From Acidobacteriota bacterium (GTDB lineage Bacteria; Acidobacteriota; Blastocatellia; Pyrinomonadales; Pyrinomonadaceae), in contig QHXE01000499.1 of the NCBI GenBank assembly GCA_003222835.1, positions 1 through 13,604 on the forward strand: 13,604 bases of DNA, in the 5' to 3' direction. The notes beneath the pieces are model-generated. The model made no database searches. It saw nothing but the letters and a program-made list of their open reading frames with translations, and was not told the origin of the DNA. The translations under genes and the position numbers were made by a program. The stretch's first letter is position 1; each line of letters starts with the position of its first letter. Of this stretch, positions 5,947-12,794 are shown in pieces.

Positions 5947-6888
5947 CTAGTCGACTCTCTCGAACACCACTATCTTGCTGCGAAAGTCAAACGTCATTAC
6001 AAAATCTTTAAAGAAGCCGTTCCCGATGTTTACCTGAAACTTCTTCTTATCGTGACCAGTGCCCGGCAGCCAGAACGTAGCCTGAGTCGAATCGACTGAC
6101 AGTCTTCCGAGTCGCACCGACTTGAGAATGCCAGTCTTGGTCTCATATCCGCCGTTATAGCCGACAAACTCTTCAGTCTTGGCGTCACGCATCTCTTCTT
6201 CCAGGCCGAGAGTTGCAATGGCTTCCGGAGTAAGGGCAAAGGTTCCGCTCGATCCCGTGTCGATGGTCGCTTTCATCTTTTGTCCGTTCACGAAGACTGA
6301 GTCGATTAGCACCCCCTCGTCGTAACGGAACGGGACGGCAATTGTATTCACGGTATTGGGCGCGTTCAGAATGCCAGGATAGGGCGACTCGGCGTAAAAC
6401 CGTATCTTTGATGCCGGATAATCGATCTGGATTATGCGATCGCGGAGGAGGCTGTAACCCAGCACACCATGGATAGGCATTCCCATTTTGGCGGACAGCT
6501 TTGCCAGATCGATTGTCCCCGCTGATACTTCCTTTACGATTACGTTTCCAAGTTCGACAGTGGGCAGACGAGTCGGATGGAAGACATTGGCATCGTTACC
6601 TCCGCCGCTTGTCGGATAGCTTTTTGAGCCTTGCGCGAGACCCAACTCTCGGGCCGTCGCTGAATCAATCGCCGACGGATCCGTGTCCGTATCGATAAGC
6701 ATACTGTACGGGCCTTTACCGGCGATCTTAACCTGAACGACGATTTCATTGTGGACGAATTCGAAGGGAATCTCGGCTGGAGCTTGGCGATTTTGGGCTC
6801 CGCCGATTAAGAGGCTGGTCGACAGAAGAACCATTAGGCCCGTCAACAAAATTGATTTGGCAATTTTCCTCATACGCTCGATGCTCAT
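5947..6888 (-). CDS. Secreted retropepsin-like aspartyl protease with two repeats, first active-site triplet altered
   Basis: The 313-residue protein has an N-terminal signal or anchor segment (basic RMRKIAK, then a hydrophobic run to about residue 29) and two copies of a retroviral-type aspartyl protease fold. In copy 1 the triplet that should be D-T-G reads D-T-D (66-68, in MLIDTDTDPSAID), followed by the hydrophobic-Gly element GVLG (141-144). In copy 2 the triplet is intact as DTGSS (210-214), followed by FQVNIGNGFF. Two-domain enzymes need one Asp from each half. Both Asp are present, but the usual Gly of the first triplet is replaced by Asp, which may impair catalysis. The 3' end abuts the repeat at 5823-5938. 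AGGGAG lies almost against the ATG at 6888, so a start at Met6 is also possible. The substrate is unknown. Confidence 0.8.
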   Translation of the reverse strand: MSIERMRKIAKSILLTGLMVLLSTSLLIGGAQNRQAPAEIPFEFVHNEIVVQVKIAGKGPYSMLIDTDTDPSAIDSATARELGLAQGSKSYPTSGGGNDANVFHPTRLPTVELGNVIVKEVSAGTIDLAKLSAKMGMPIHGVLGYSLLRDRIIQIDYPASKIRFYAESPYPGILNAPNTVNTIAVPFRYDEGVLIDSVFVNGQKMKATIDTGSSGTFALTPEAIATLGLEEEMRDAKTEEFVGYNGGYETKTGILKSVRLGRLSVDSTQATFWLPGTGHDKKKFQVNIGNGFFKDFVMTFDFRSKIVVFERVD

Positions 6889-7022
6889 TCTCCCTAAGGG
6901 CGGCTACCAACTGCTTCGGCTACCGGTACTGACCATTTCCGATCTGCGGACGACGATATCGTACACCGTTAGGCAAGACCCAGCTACATGCTTCGGCCTT
7001 TCAATCAATATTTTGCGCCGAG

Positions 7023-7032
7023 TTCGTACGAA
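7023..7032. promoter_or_regulatory. Palindrome TTCGTACGAA, possible activator or operator site
   Basis: A perfect 10-bp palindrome is centred about 73 nt upstream of the start site predicted from the sigma-54 promoter, and pairing extends unevenly to GAGTT/AACTC. Its position would fit an enhancer-binding protein site, but a single palindrome is weak evidence. Confidence 0.3.
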
Positions 7033-7074
7033 ACTCGCGTGACGCCACGGTTTTCTGAATCTACGATTCGCGCG

Positions 7075-7089
7075 TGGCACACTCATTGC
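7075..7089 (+). promoter_or_regulatory. Sigma-54 (RpoN) promoter
   Basis: TGGCACACTCATTGC matches the -24/-12 consensus TGGCAC-N5-TTGC. GG (7076-7077) and GC (7088-7089) are separated by exactly 10 nt. The predicted transcript start is near 7101, leaving a short leader of about 14 nt that still includes the GGAGG Shine-Dalgarno (7103-7107) of the glycine-zipper gene. Expression would require RpoN and an enhancer-binding ATPase. Confidence 0.65.
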
Positions 7090-7114
7090 CATTCCCTGGC
7101 GCGGAGGTTAGGCA

Positions 7115-7516
7115 ATGAATCACATAATGAAAAAGACATTCTCAGCTTTAGTTTTGATCGGAATATTGGCGGCTGTATCCGTTTCGAGTTTTGCGCAGGG
7201 CAGAAATTGCCGGCGCGGCTACGAATCACGCTCCTACGATTCAAGAAGCTATTACGACAATTCAAGGGGCTCTTATTACGACAATTCGCGCGGGTACAAT
7301 GATACTTCGCGAGCTTACTACGATTACGGATATCGTAATGGAAGCGTTTGGGATCGTCACCGCGATAAGCTGACCGTAGGCGGGGGAAGCCTCGGTGGCG
7401 CCATTATCGGTGGCTTGATTGGCGGTCGGCGAGGTGCAGCGATCGGTGCGCTGGCTGGGGGCGGAGGCTCGGCACTCTACACCTACAAGCTGCGTAATCG
7501 CGGCTATCGTTATTGA
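7115..7516 (+). CDS. Small secreted tyrosine-rich glycine-zipper protein
   Basis: The 133-residue protein has a clear signal peptide (MNHIMKKTFSALVLIGILAA, cleavage probably after SSFAQ at 27). A low-complexity region of about 45 residues follows, rich in Tyr, Ser, Arg, Asp and Asn with repeated YYDNSRG units (about 47-60). Then comes a glycine zipper (about 88-115, GGAIIGGLIGG and GAAIGALAGG) and a basic Tyr/Arg tail. Glycine zippers of this kind occur in small outer-membrane or periplasmic proteins and can insert in or span membranes, but the function here is unknown. The start is well fixed by GGAGG at 7103-7107 with a 7-nt spacer. The sigma-54 promoter just upstream and a hairpin terminator downstream make it a single-gene transcription unit. 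Confidence 0.85.
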   Translation: MNHIMKKTFSALVLIGILAAVSVSSFAQGRNCRRGYESRSYDSRSYYDNSRGSYYDNSRGYNDTSRAYYDYGYRNGSVWDRHRDKLTVGGGSLGGAIIGGLIGGRRGAAIGALAGGGGSALYTYKLRNRGYRY

Positions 7517-7561
7517 GCACAAAACATCTTGGTATCGGTCATCGTAAGATGACCGTGGGTT

Positions 7562-7612
7562 GAGGCCGGGTTGTGAAGGGGAGAGCGCAATCCGGCCTCG
7601 ATTTCTGTTTTA
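7562..7612 (+). terminator. Rho-independent terminator after the glycine-zipper gene
   Basis: GAGGCCGGGTTG (7562-7573) pairs with CAATCCGGCCTC (7588-7599) to give a 12-bp stem with one G-T wobble and a 14-nt loop. A T-rich run (ATTTCTGTTTT) follows. A weaker hairpin, GGTCATC/GATGACC, lies at 7537-7554. Confidence 0.7.
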
Positions 7613-7645
7613 CGGATGTCCTACAAGAACGTATTTTTGTTGATG

Positions 7646-7800
7646 CTCCCTGTCCCTTTGGGAGAGGGCTGGGGTGAGGGCATAGTAGAGCAGCGTAAGA
7701 ATTCATCCTCTTAATCCTTAGTTGTGTGGATGTGGGGATGCGACAAAGTCTGGGTTGAGTCACTAAGCCCTCACCCTAACCCTCTCCCAAAGGGAGAGGG
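7646..7800. repeat. Inverted repeat, CCTCTCCCTTTGGGAGAGG family, copy 2
   Basis: The arms at 7646-7682 and 7767-7800 are inverted copies of the sequence seen at 5823-5938, here with a loop of about 84 nt. It lies between converging genes: the glycine-zipper gene (+, ends 7516) and the protease-TPR gene (-, ends 7826). The 309-nt gap 7517-7825 holds only the terminator at 7562-7612 and this element. I find no gene in it. Confidence 0.9.
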
Positions 7801-7825
7801 AATCTAAAAGACATGAAGGCACAAA

Positions 7826-9307
7826 TTAAGGATAGATCAGGTTGTAGAGTCTCTCAGCCCAGTCCTGATCCAGATTTTGCAGCACCACGTACTGTTCAAT
7901 CGCCGCGTCGCGGTTGCCTTGACCGAGCAGAGTCTTCCCCAGATTAAAGTAAGCCTTGCCGAAATCCGGCTTGAAACGAATCGCCTGCCGGAAAGCTTCA
8001 ATCGCATCATCGTGCCGGCCCATCGCTTCATAGGCTTCGCCCAAATTATTCTGCGCGTTCGCATCGCCCGGTTTTAAGATGGCCAGTTGTTTGAAAGCGT
8101 CGATTGCTTCCGCATACTTCTTCGACTGCAAATAGCGCTGTCCCAACCGATCATAAGCTGCGGCGTAATCAGGCTTTAGTCGAATCGTATGTTTATAAGC
8201 TTGAATCTCTTCATCGAACTGGCCCCAATCGCGGTAGGTCAGACCCAGAGCGTAATAAGCGTCGGCTGCATTGTAAGGATCGAGCTTGATTGATTGTCGA
8301 TATGCCTGTTCGGCGTCTCGGTATTGCTTCAGATAATAATTCGCAAGGCCGATATTGAAATACGACTCAGCGGACGGCCGAATGCTGACAGATTTCTTCG
8401 AGGCTTCGATCGCTTCCGCGTGACGGCCCAGCTTTTCGTGGCAAAAACCGGTCTGCGCCCACGCCTCAGCGTAGCTGCTGTCTGATTCTGTTGCCTGTTG
8501 AAAGTAAGGCAGAGCTTTCTCGCAATCGTCTTTCGAGAGAAAACTCAGCCCGTCGCGGAAATATTCAACTGCCTTGGCGTGCTTGTTGCGGCTGGTGGCG
8601 ACCACGAGTTCGCCCAACGACATCTGTTGCGTTGTCTGGTTCTGCGCCGAGCGATCGAGTTGCGCAATCCGTTCAGAGGGGATTGCAAAGTTGACGCTTT
8701 GGCCGCCGGTGATTTGCAGCGTTGCGACACCGATGACTTGGCCTTGCATGTTAACGACCGGGCTGCCACTCGAACCGGGTGAGATTGGCGCGGTGATCTG
8801 AATGATGCGACCAAAACCGGGAATGTCGCGCACCGCCGAAACAATTCCGTTTGTCACGCTGCCTTCCAAGCCGAAGGGATTGCCGATAACGACTACACTT
8901 TCGCCCTCCTGTGGCGAGGCGCGATCGAGCGAAAGCGGGCGAACCAGATTGGGCGGCGCTTCGACCTTCAAGATCGCGATATCAGCTTCGGCATCGACTG
9001 CCAGGACGTTCTTAACCTGAAAGCTGTTGCCGGAATTCAAATGAACTTCGCCGCGATAGGCGCCGTCGATCACGTGACGATTCGTGACGACGCGATCTTT
9101 ATCTACGAAGAAGCCGCTGCCGCGCGAAAGCTTTTCACCCCGCGCGTCGAAAGTTTCGATCGCCACTGAGGACGGTTTGATTCGTCGAACCAGATCGGGG
9201 AGTTGATCCTGCGCGTATGTCCGCGGCAGGGCCAGCGCAAAGATGAATCCGCAAAGGAGAGAAACAATTCCGTTTCTGATAAAGCGCGCGCTATAAACTG
9301 CCTTCAT
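7826..9307 (-). CDS. Exported trypsin/HtrA-like serine protease with seven C-terminal TPR repeats
   Basis: The 493-residue protein has a signal peptide (MKAVYSARF, hydrophobic core GIVSLLCGFIFALALP, likely cleavage near YAQ at 33). A trypsin-like S1C protease domain follows (about 38-220) with a complete triad: His78 in TNRHVI, Asp109 in EADIAIL and Ser180 in PGSSGSP. No PDZ domain follows. Instead, from about 246 to the end, there are seven 34-residue TPR units with typical signatures such as YFNIGLANYYLKQYRDAEQA, ending at NLIYP. The TPRs probably bind partner proteins in the periplasm. I placed the start at ATG 9307. The frame stays open to 9397, but those 30 residues are largely repeat-encoded and would bury the signal peptide. 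Substrate and partner are unknown. Confidence 0.88.
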   Translation of the reverse strand: MKAVYSARFIRNGIVSLLCGFIFALALPRTYAQDQLPDLVRRIKPSSVAIETFDARGEKLSRGSGFFVDKDRVVTNRHVIDGAYRGEVHLNSGNSFQVKNVLAVDAEADIAILKVEAPPNLVRPLSLDRASPQEGESVVVIGNPFGLEGSVTNGIVSAVRDIPGFGRIIQITAPISPGSSGSPVVNMQGQVIGVATLQITGGQSVNFAIPSERIAQLDRSAQNQTTQQMSLGELVVATSRNKHAKAVEYFRDGLSFLSKDDCEKALPYFQQATESDSSYAEAWAQTGFCHEKLGRHAEAIEASKKSVSIRPSAESYFNIGLANYYLKQYRDAEQAYRQSIKLDPYNAADAYYALGLTYRDWGQFDEEIQAYKHTIRLKPDYAAAYDRLGQRYLQSKKYAEAIDAFKQLAILKPGDANAQNNLGEAYEAMGRHDDAIEAFRQAIRFKPDFGKAYFNLGKTLLGQGNRDAAIEQYVVLQNLDQDWAERLYNLIYP

Positions 9308-9353
9308 TACGTGCTTAGTATAACGCGCGATCAGATGTTTTGCGCGGCGCGAG

Positions 9354-9437
9354 CGGGACAGTAGCCCGACCGTAAGGCAGGGCGTTGGTCCAAGCAATAT
9401 TAGATTGCGCCCTTCCTCACGGTCGGACTACTGCCCG
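9354..9437. repeat. Inverted repeat, CAGTAGCCCGACCGT family
   Basis: The left arm (9354-9384) and right arm (9408-9437) pair over about 30 nt with a few mismatches and a one-base gap; the loop is 23 nt. It lies between two minus-strand genes. Its right end supplies the last codons (HGQ) and the TAG stop of the membrane protein gene at 9428. Its left arm runs through the unused 5' extension of the protease gene. Confidence 0.9.
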
Positions 9438-9952
9438 TGAGCGCCGAAGTTTTTGTTCGCTTCGTCGTAGATCGCTTTGGTCGAGCCGTGAGAGCCGAAG
9501 ATCATTATGCCGGTCTCTGAGCTGAAATAATGCTTTTGGTCCGCAGTGTCGAATCGCAACCACGACACGGCCCCATTCGGCCAAGGGCATTTGCCCAGCC
9601 AATTGAGGCGAGAATTTCCCGGCGCGAATTGTAGCGTCACCGGGGTGCCGTTAAGCATCTCGCCGAGGTAGAGCACGCTGCCGGGCGCAACCACGAAGAT
9701 GCCCGCGCCTTCCCAAGGCAGAATCTTGAAAAATGAATCGAAGCGTTGCTGGCCGGCATATCTCGCGGGAAACCAGCGCTTGTTGCCGATTACATCGCTG
9801 CGCGCCGCCAGAATCCTTTCGCGAATGCGTTTACGTTTGCGGTTCTGAAGAATGATATAGACCCAAAGCGCTATTATGGGAGTTAGGATGATTGCGAAAA
9901 CGAAAAGCAGAATGATGATGGTGATTAGCGCTTCAGCGTCTCGGCTGTTCAT
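9428..9952 (-). CDS. Single-pass membrane protein of unknown function
   Basis: I do not recognise the family. The 174-residue protein starts with one strong transmembrane segment (about residues 9-36, rich in Ile, Leu and Phe). A basic stretch NRKRKRIRERI (37-47) follows, which by the positive-inside rule puts the rest in the cytoplasm. The soluble part (about 55-170) is compact and beta-rich, with SFFKILPWEGAGIFVVAPGS, a WLRFDT strand and ETGIMIFGSHG. This could be a PH- or GRAM-like fold, but that is a guess from strand pattern only. The last three codons and the stop lie in the inverted repeat at 9354-9437, and the composite repeat starts 14 nt upstream of the ATG. No clear Shine-Dalgarno is visible. 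It lies downstream of proS on the same strand. Confidence 0.7.
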   Translation of the reverse strand: MNSRDAEALITIIILLFVFAIILTPIIALWVYIILQNRKRKRIRERILAARSDVIGNKRWFPARYAGQQRFDSFFKILPWEGAGIFVVAPGSVLYLGEMLNGTPVTLQFAPGNSRLNWLGKCPWPNGAVSWLRFDTADQKHYFSSETGIMIFGSHGSTKAIYDEANKNFGAHGQ

Positions 9953-9965
9953 GTCGCTTTAGCAA

Positions 9966-10213
9966 GTCCGCGAAGCGGACGATCGAAAATAGCCCAGCGA
10001 TTCATCGCTGGGTAGACGCAAGTTGTTTATGTTCTCAGTCCGCGAAGCGGACGGAAGCGCGGTACCGAACGCGCAAAACATCCGGATTAGGATCCTATGC
10101 GCCGCGCTCTCGTTCCTATATTTCTGTCGCCCGTTTCACGGGCTTGCGTTTGAAACTCGTTGCGTCCCCAGCACTGAAGTGCTGGGCTATTCTCGCTCGT
10201 CCGCTTCGCGGAC
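9966..10213. repeat. 248-bp composite repeat element with 47-bp inverted ends and nested hairpins
   Basis: The ends 9966-10012 and 10167-10213 are 47-nt inverted copies with six differences. Each end holds two palindromes: GTCCGCGAAGCGGAC at the outer edge (9966-9980, 10199-10213) and a 20-nt hairpin inside. The left hairpin is CCCAGCGATTCATCGCTGGG (9993-10012). The right one, read on the other strand, is CCCAGCACTTCAGTGCTGGG (10167-10186). Four of the six differences form two compensatory base-pair changes, so pairing is preserved. A third GTCCGCGAAGCGGAC lies at 10038-10052, and GCCCGTTTCACGGGC lies at 10129-10143. The element occupies nearly the whole gap between the proS stop (10217) and the membrane protein start (9952). 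It encodes no credible protein. Confidence 0.88.
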
Positions 10214-10216
10214 TCT

Positions 10217-11965
10217 TCAGAGATTTGCCAACGCAAGATTCTGAATTCGCGAAACGATATCGTCGAGCTTCACATCCTCACGCCTCTTCGCTCTCCGATC
10301 GAAAAGCTCGACAACGCCATCCCCGATCTTCTTGCCAATCGTGATACGAAACGGAATCCCAATTAGATCCGCGTCCTTGAATTTCACGCCCGCACGTTCG
10401 TCGCGATCGTCGAGCAGAACGTCGAGGCCGGCTTGCGTCAAATCTTCGTAAAGCTTCTCGCCCGCGTCGCGCAGTCTTTCATCCTTCATGTTCGTGACGG
10501 TCACGATCACATCAAAAGGCGCAAGTGACTTTGGCCAAATGATGCCGTCCTCGTCATAGTTCTGTTCGATTGCGGCGGTGATTATGCGTTCGACTCCGAT
10601 GCCATAACTTCCCATGATGATCGGGACCGGCTTGCCTTCTTCGGTTAGTACTGTCGCGCCCATTGATTCGGAATACTTCATTCCGAGTTTGAAGATGTGG
10701 CCGATCTCCATCGCTTTGAAAACTTCCAGCACGCCCGTTTCGCAGCGGGGGCAAGCTTCGCCAGAATTGATGGTGCGCAAATCAGCCCACTGATCGACTT
10801 CGATGTCGCGCTCAATATCCACACCGCGAATGTGATGGTCGTCTTTGTTCGCTCCGGTCGTCATATTTCGGCGGCCCTTCAAGCCAAGGTCAGCGACGAT
10901 GACAAGATTCTGGTTTGCCGCGTGTGCTTTGTCCTTAGCGCTCACACCACCGAGACTGCCTGCTCCCGCTCCTAGCAAATCGCGAATCTCTTCAGGATGC
11001 GCAGGACGCAAGGCTGTTGCCCCCAGCGAGTCGGCGAACTTAACTTCATGAAGTTGATGATCGCCGCGGAGCAAAGCCAGTACTGGACGCAGTTCGCCAT
11101 TTAGCGTCGCGAAATAAACCAGCGATTTGATTTGTCGATTCGCCGATGCGCCGCCGGGAAACGTCGCCAAATCTTCAATCGTCCGTACGCCCGGCGTGGG
11201 AAACTCTTCGGGCGCATTCGGGCCGACTTCATCTTCAATCTTCGGCAAACGCGAGGTTGCTTTCTCGACGTTTGCCGCGTAACCACAATTCGAACAACTT
11301 GCAATCAAGTCCTCGCCTGCGTCCGTCTTCGCCACGAATTCGCTCGATTCTGATCCGCCCATCGCGCCCGAAGAGGCTTCGACAATTGAAAAGTCGATGC
11401 CGCAGCGCGTGAAAATTCTTTTGTAGGCTTCGCGTTGATCGAGAAACGCACGATCGAGACCTTCGCGATCCACGTCGAACGTGTACGCGTCCTTCATTAT
11501 GAAAGTGCGCAGACGCATCAGGCCGGATTTTGGTCTTGGCTCGTCACGAAACTTGATCTGAATCTGATACCAAACCTGCGGCAGTTGCTTGTACGATCGG
11601 ATTTCGTTGCGGGCGATCGTGGTAAAGACTTCTTCGTGCGTCATGCCGAGACACATGTCCGTGCCTTTGCGATCCTTCAGACGGAACATGTCATCGCCGA
11701 TCGCGCTCCAACGCCCAGACTCCTGCCAGATCTCCGCCGGATGCAGCGCCGGCAGATAGAACTCCTGCCCGCCAATGCGGTTCATTTCTTCGCGCAAAAT
11801 CTGCATTACTTTCAAGGCGATGCGCTGTCCGAGCGGCAGATAGGAATAGATTCCCGCGGAAAGTTGGCGCACGATGCCGGCGCGCAAAAGGAGTTTATGC
11901 GAAACGACTTCGGCATCAGCCGGGTCTTCGCGAAGAGTCGGAATAAAATATTTTGACCAGCGCAT
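10217..11965 (-). CDS. proS: Prolyl-tRNA synthetase, bacterial type with editing domain
   Basis: ProS charges tRNA-Pro with proline. The 582-residue length and the order of parts fit the bacterial type. Class-II motif 1 lies around [17 protein letters not shown], then the GMTHEEVFT loop (about 107-115). Motif 2 includes [17 protein letters not shown] (about 139-155). An inserted editing domain follows (about 220-400), which hydrolyses Ala-tRNA-Pro. It is bracketed by [14 protein letters not shown] and CPRC, two Cys pairs. Motif 3 is [10 protein letters not shown] (about 452-461), and the C-terminal anticodon-binding domain ends at NLALANL. I chose ATG 11965 because [11 protein letters not shown] aligns with the usual N-terminus (E. 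coli MRTSQYLLSTL). An in-frame ATG lies 9 nt upstream at 11974. The gene is intact and lies divergent to rpiB. The stop is 4 nt from the composite repeat. Confidence 0.96.
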   Translation of the reverse strand: MRWSKYFIPTLREDPADAEVVSHKLLLRAGIVRQLSAGIYSYLPLGQRIALKVMQILREEMNRIGGQEFYLPALHPAEIWQESGRWSAIGDDMFRLKDRKGTDMCLGMTHEEVFTTIARNEIRSYKQLPQVWYQIQIKFRDEPRPKSGLMRLRTFIMKDAYTFDVDREGLDRAFLDQREAYKRIFTRCGIDFSIVEASSGAMGGSESSEFVAKTDAGEDLIASCSNCGYAANVEKATSRLPKIEDEVGPNAPEEFPTPGVRTIEDLATFPGGASANRQIKSLVYFATLNGELRPVLALLRGDHQLHEVKFADSLGATALRPAHPEEIRDLLGAGAGSLGGVSAKDKAHAANQNLVIVADLGLKGRRNMTTGANKDDHHIRGVDIERDIEVDQWADLRTINSGEACPRCETGVLEVFKAMEIGHIFKLGMKYSESMGATVLTEEGKPVPIIMGSYGIGVERIITAAIEQNYDEDGIIWPKSLAPFDVIVTVTNMKDERLRDAGEKLYEDLTQAGLDVLLDDRDERAGVKFKDADLIGIPFRITIGKKIGDGVVELFDRRAKRREDVKLDDIVSRIQNLALANL

Positions 11966-12021
11966 GCCGAACATTCTCGCTTAGCCATAGATGACAACGC
12001 AACCGAACGGTGTTCAGAGTA

Positions 12022-12035
12022 CCGACTTCAGTCGG
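12022..12035. repeat. Small palindrome CCGACTTCAGTCGG
   Basis: A perfect 14-nt hairpin with a two-base TC loop sits 8 nt before the large inverted repeat at 12044-12135. The TC-loop hairpin style is the same as in the composite element at 9966-10213. Confidence 0.6.
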
Positions 12036-12043
12036 GGTCTTGG

Positions 12044-12135
12044 CGTTACAGAACCGCGAGCGGTAGCGACCGGCTTGCAGTCTGGCTCGCACGTCTCGAA
12101 CGGGGCCGGTCGCTACCGCTCGCGGTTCTGTAACG
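12044..12135. repeat. Perfect 31-bp inverted repeat between proS and rpiB
   Basis: The arms at 12044-12074 and 12105-12135 pair without a mismatch across a 30-nt loop. The arm includes the string GAACCGCGAGCGGTAGCGAC. It lies in the 203-nt gap between divergent genes, so it sits between their promoters rather than at gene ends. I could not identify -35/-10 boxes with confidence in the remaining sequence. Confidence 0.95.
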
Positions 12136-12177
12136 AATAACATCGCGCTACAAATCCGTATAAGAGAGTCCTACAGA

Positions 12178-12642
12178 ATGAAGATAGCAATCGCCGCCGA
12201 TCACGCCGGCTACGAGGAAAAAGAACAACTCAAGCCACTGCTTGACGAGTTAGGCATCCAATACGAAGACCTCGGCACCGTATCGCCTCAATCGGTTGAT
12301 TATCCCAACTATGCTCGCAAAGTTGCTGAAGAAGTAGCTAGCGGTCACGTCGATCAAGGTCTATTAGTTTGCGGCTCTGGCACCGGCATGGCCATCGTCG
12401 CCAACAAAGTGCCTGGCGTGCGCGCGGCCGTGGCGTGGACTCCGGAGGTTGCGGCGCTGGCTCGCGAACACAACGACGCGAACGTCTTATCGCTCGGAGC
12501 GCGCGTGACGCCCGCCGAAGAGTTGCCGAAGATCGTGCGCGCCTGGTTCAACGCCAAGTTCGAGGGCGGCCGACATGAGCGGCGCGTGGAACAGATTCGC
12601 GAGATCGAGAAACAGGAACTAGCGCGCGGAGCGAAAACTTAA
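12178..12642 (+). CDS. rpiB: Ribose-5-phosphate isomerase B
   Basis: RpiB interconverts ribose 5-phosphate and ribulose 5-phosphate in the pentose phosphate pathway. The 154-residue length is typical. Diagnostic features are the N-terminal strand with AADHAG (Asp8-His9), DYPNYA (41-46), the active-site cysteine Cys65 in LLVCGSGTGMAI, and REHNDANVLSLGAR with His98 and Asn99. The C-terminus is ordinary (EGGRHERRVEQI). The start at 12178 has AGAGAG (12163-12168) upstream at a spacing of 9 nt. rpiB followed by glyA on the same strand is a common pairing in bacteria, but here an inverted repeat separates them. The close RpiB/LacA relatives (galactose-6-phosphate isomerase subunits) are less likely, as no sugar-uptake genes are nearby. 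Confidence 0.95.
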   Translation: MKIAIAADHAGYEEKEQLKPLLDELGIQYEDLGTVSPQSVDYPNYARKVAEEVASGHVDQGLLVCGSGTGMAIVANKVPGVRAAVAWTPEVAALAREHNDANVLSLGARVTPAEELPKIVRAWFNAKFEGGRHERRVEQIREIEKQELARGAKT

Positions 12643-12662
12643 AATTCCGAGCACGCCGTTGC

Positions 12663-12748
12663 AATCTCTCAGGTTTGGAAGGGTGGCTTGCCCCCGCTGA
12701 CCTGCAAGAGAATTGCCTTACGGAAGAGCGGGGGCAAGCCACCCTTCC
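12663..12748. repeat. Inverted repeat, GGAAGGGTGG...CCCCCGCT family, copy 2
   Basis: The arms at 12677-12698 and 12727-12748 pair perfectly over 22 nt with a 28-nt loop. The arm is the same as at 357-382 near the start of the window, and the shared 12-mer AATCTCTCAGGT precedes it (12663-12674). The element sits between rpiB and glyA. The glyA ribosome-binding site lies 36 nt beyond it. Confidence 0.92.
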
Positions 12749-12794
12749 TGACCTATGAGGAAGAAGGCGGCGCACTCCAACACGGGAGACCTAA

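Larger units (their letters stand above)
6889..7114. other. Divergent intergenic region without repeats
   Basis: This 226-nt gap separates the divergent aspartyl protease (-) and glycine-zipper (+) genes. It is the only gap of note with no large inverted or tandem repeat. It holds the sigma-54 promoter at 7075-7089, a perfect 10-bp palindrome TTCGTACGAA at 7023-7032 and an inverted GCCACG/CGTGGC pair (about 7043 and 7073). I see no convincing promoter for the minus-strand gene. Confidence 0.6.

Noticed and set aside
9317..9322. Promoter -10 box TATACT (minus strand) for the protease-TPR gene
   Set aside because: It lies only about 10 nt from the start codon and has no matching -35 box at proper spacing, so it would need a leaderless transcript. 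Too weak to call.
9308..9397. N-terminal extension of the protease-TPR gene to ATG 9397
   Set aside because: The extension is largely encoded by the 9354-9437 repeat and would displace a good signal peptide from the N-terminus.
9966..10213. CRISPR array or small coding frame (10023-10244) in the composite repeat
   Set aside because: The palindromes are unevenly spaced and belong to different types. The open frame is made of repeat sequence, with no credible protein or ribosome-binding site.
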